Assembly: GCF_007744675.1 (NCBI RefSeq)
Contig: NZ_CP036269.1
Coordinates: 5,125,546-5,189,545, forward strand
Direction: 5' to 3'
Source: Gimesia alba
GTDB taxonomy: Bacteria > Planctomycetota > Planctomycetia > Planctomycetales > Planctomycetaceae
DNA length: 64,000 bases
The notes below the pieces were generated by a model. The model searched no databases. It was not told the origin of the DNA and saw only the letters and a program-made list of their open reading frames with translations. This document shows, one piece after another, positions 62,175 through 64,000 of this stretch. Made by a program: the position numbers and the translations under genes. Positions within the stretch are counted from its first letter, which is position 1. Each line of letters begins with the position of its first letter.

Positions 62175-62499
62175 TAATGATAGATATTCGACCAGCAAAT
62201 TCTCTGCTGTGCAGGACGGAAAAAAGTCACTATTCAAGATAATCGAAGTCGTTTATACTCTACGCGGAAGCAATTTTCCCGGGTACAAATGAACAATTCA
62301 CTTTTCTGAAGTGAGCTGTTCCTGTAGAGGTAAATCTCTACAATTCTGAGTGATCCAGTCTTTCAAAGTCATGAATAGTACCTGAACGACCAGAGATTGC
62401 CAATTGGATTCAAACTAAACCTACCCAGCCATTCAGAAACTCTTCCTGTGAAGCTGAACTCTGAATGTCATTACGACCATACCAACCAGGATTGAAGAC
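62175..62499. other. Divergent intergenic region, nothing recognised
   Basis: 325 bp between pgpA and the sulfite reductase gene. I see no promoter, hairpin or gene I would stand behind. Confidence 0.45.
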
Positions 62500-64000
62500 A
62501 TGACATCCCAAGAAGGCCCCAAGCTTTCCAAACTGGAACATCTCAAAGCAGGCAGCCGCCAGCTTCGTGGAACCATTGCTGAAGAACTATTGAATGACAG
62601 CGATGAGTTCACCGGCGATTCCACGCAGCTCTTGAAACACCACGGCACTTATCAGCAGGATAACCGTGATCTCAGAAAAGCCAAGAATCCGGACGGAACC
62701 CGCAAGGGAAAAGCGTATAGCTGCATGATCCGTACCCGGGTTCCCGGCGGTAAAGTCACCCCGGAACAATTCCTGGCCGAGTTGGATTTATGCGATCAAT
62801 ATGGCGACGGCACCGTGCGTTTGACAACACGTCAGGCATTCCAGTTGCACGGTGTGATTAAAGGCAACCTGCGTGCAGCCATTAAAGGAATCAATGACTC
62901 CAAGCTAACCACGCTGGCCGCCTGTGGTGACGTGAACCGAAACGTGATGGCATGCCCTGCCCCATACAAAAACAATCCGATCTTCGATTCGATGCAGGAC
63001 ATGGCATACGCGATCGCTGAGCATTTGCGACCGAAAACAACATCGTACTTCGATTTGTGGATCACGGACGAAGAAGGCAACAAGACTAACGCAGCAGAGT
63101 TCCAGCCGGTAGAAGAACCGATCTACGGCAAAACGTATCTGCCGCGTAAGTTCAAAATTGGCATCGCTCTGCCTGAAGACAACTGTGTTGATATTTTTAC
63201 GCAGGACATTGGCCTGTTGGCGATTGTCGAAGACGATGCCATTATCGGCTACAACTTCTATGTCGGTGGCGGTATGGGAGTCACTCCCAGTAACAAGAAA
63301 ACCTACCCTGCTCTCGGTAAACCTCTGGGCTTTGTTGAAAATGATCAGGTGCTCGCGGTTGCGGAAGCGGTCGTCAAAGTCCAACGCGATTTTGGTAACC
63401 GGGAAGACCGCAAACAGGCACGTATGAAATATCTGGTCGACAATCTGGGTATTGAAACGTTCCGGGAAAAAGTGGCCGAATATCTGGGTTCAGCGATCAC
63501 AGCCCCCCGCGATGTGGAAGTCACGGGAATTGACGACCACATGGGCTGGCATGAACAGGGGGATGGCAAACTGTTCCTCGGCGTAAATATTGAAAATGGC
63601 CGGATCAAAGATGATGGAGACCTCAAGATTAAAACCGGTCTCCGCAAGATTCTGGAGACTTACGGGTTCAACTCACGTATCACTGCGAAACAGAGTGTCA
63701 TCTTCTGTGATATTGATCCTGCGGATAAAGAGGACATTGAAAAGATTCTGGCAGACCATGGCATGAAACGCGCCGATGAACTCTCGGTAATTCGTCGCCT
63801 CTCAATGGCGTGCCCTGCCCTGCCGATGTGTGGCTTGTCGATTACCGAATCAGAACGCGTACTGCCGGATCTGATTACTGAGTTCGAGGAAGAACTGGAG
63901 AGACTGGGACTGCAGGACGAACAAATTTCAGTTAATATGACGGGCTGCCCGAATGGTTGTGCCCGCCCTTATGTTCCTGATATCGGACTGGTCGGAAAAG
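62500..64000 (+). CDS. Siroheme/4Fe-4S sulfite (or nitrite) reductase, N-terminal part cut by window edge
   Basis: The frame from ATG 62500 runs open to the window end (500 codons). Both ferredoxin-like repeats of the sulfite/nitrite reductase family are present: GDGTVRLTTRQAFQLHGV and ACGDVNRNVMACPAP (first siroheme-binding half), GGGMGV, then the cluster motifs CPALPMC (Cys438, Cys444, spacing C-x5-C) and TGCPNGC (Cys483, Cys487, spacing C-x3-C), which bind the 4Fe-4S bridged to siroheme. That marks an assimilatory sulfite reductase hemoprotein, six-electron reduction of sulfite to sulfide, with nitrite reductase as the alternative. The electron donor cannot be read from this part. The 3' end lies outside. 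Confidence 0.95.
   Translation, partial: MTSQEGPKLSKLEHLKAGSRQLRGTIAEELLNDSDEFTGDSTQLLKHHGTYQQDNRDLRKAKNPDGTRKGKAYSCMIRTRVPGGKVTPEQFLAELDLCDQYGDGTVRLTTRQAFQLHGVIKGNLRAAIKGINDSKLTTLAACGDVNRNVMACPAPYKNNPIFDSMQDMAYAIAEHLRPKTTSYFDLWITDEEGNKTNAAEFQPVEEPIYGKTYLPRKFKIGIALPEDNCVDIFTQDIGLLAIVEDDAIIGYNFYVGGGMGVTPSNKKTYPALGKPLGFVENDQVLAVAEAVVKVQRDFGNREDRKQARMKYLVDNLGIETFREKVAEYLGSAITAPRDVEVTGIDDHMGWHEQGDGKLFLGVNIENGRIKDDGDLKIKTGLRKILETYGFNSRITAKQSVIFCDIDPADKEDIEKILADHGMKRADELSVIRRLSMACPALPMCGLSITESERVLPDLITEFEEELERLGLQDEQISVNMTGCPNGCARPYVPDIGLVGK

Noticed and set aside
1-64000. CRISPR arrays, rRNA, tRNA, insertion sequences
   Set aside because: I looked in the intergenic regions for regularly spaced repeats, TTCGAATCC-type T-arms and transposase motifs and found none. 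A dedicated RNA search could still reveal a small RNA.

Overview
The window looks like a chromosomal segment of a planctomycete, most like Gimesia/Planctomycetaceae (genus not certain). The signs are several formylglycine-type sulfatases with signal peptides, a DUF1559 protein with a pilin-like N-terminus paired with a small lipoprotein, Tat-exported Gfo/Idh/MocA oxidoreductases, an ABC-2 permease fused to a CPBP protease, and poor Shine-Dalgarno sites on many housekeeping genes. I saw no rRNA, tRNA, CRISPR array, integrase or transposase. The region is a dense mix of housekeeping and envelope genes with many strand switches.

Layout. 1-6.4 kb: a cut-off sulfatase, a prolyl oligopeptidase, a DEAD-box helicase gene with a long leader, and a coiled-coil membrane protein convergent with it across a shared terminator. 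6.8-13.4 kb: an information-processing and cofactor run, polA, coaE, rho, ribH, nusB. 13.4-17 kb: an SDR/thioester-reductase-like gene and an RND/MMPL exporter on the minus strand. 17-24.2 kb: a PilZ protein, a large proline-rich membrane protein, endonuclease IV and two convergent sulfatases. 24.3-28.9 kb: a GT2 glycosyltransferase with two methyltransferases, divergent from a GT-C-like membrane protein. 28.9-34.4 kb: DUF3124, an HD phosphohydrolase, an ABC exporter whose ATPase motifs are destroyed, an ABC-2 permease, acylphosphatase and csrA.

35-45 kb: two Gfo/Idh/MocA oxidoreductases, a plant-type short tRNase Z, DNA polymerase IV, a sulfatase, and a NatA/NatB-CPBP ABC system. 45.3-48.3 kb: a PQQ-type beta-propeller protein followed by two unknown membrane or exported proteins. 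48.3-50 kb: the lipoprotein/DUF1559 pair. 50.5-52.4 kb: an FAD oxidase translationally coupled to a YtqB/MnmM-type tRNA methyltransferase, then a DUF2007 protein. 52.7-60 kb: a membrane dipeptidase and a duplicated locus of two secreted Arg/Gly/Ser/Pro-rich proteins with matching promoters and terminators. 60.3-64 kb: a repeat-containing lipoprotein, folD, pgpA and a cut-off siroheme sulfite/nitrite reductase.

The most unusual items are the ABC exporter with no usable Walker A, Q-loop, signature or H-loop, in an apparent operon with an ABC-2 permease and an HD hydrolase. Next come the oxidase/MnmM pair, which could be a split replacement for MnmC in tRNA wobble-uridine modification, and the duplicated secreted-protein locus, in which promoter, downstream palindrome and terminator are all conserved between the copies.
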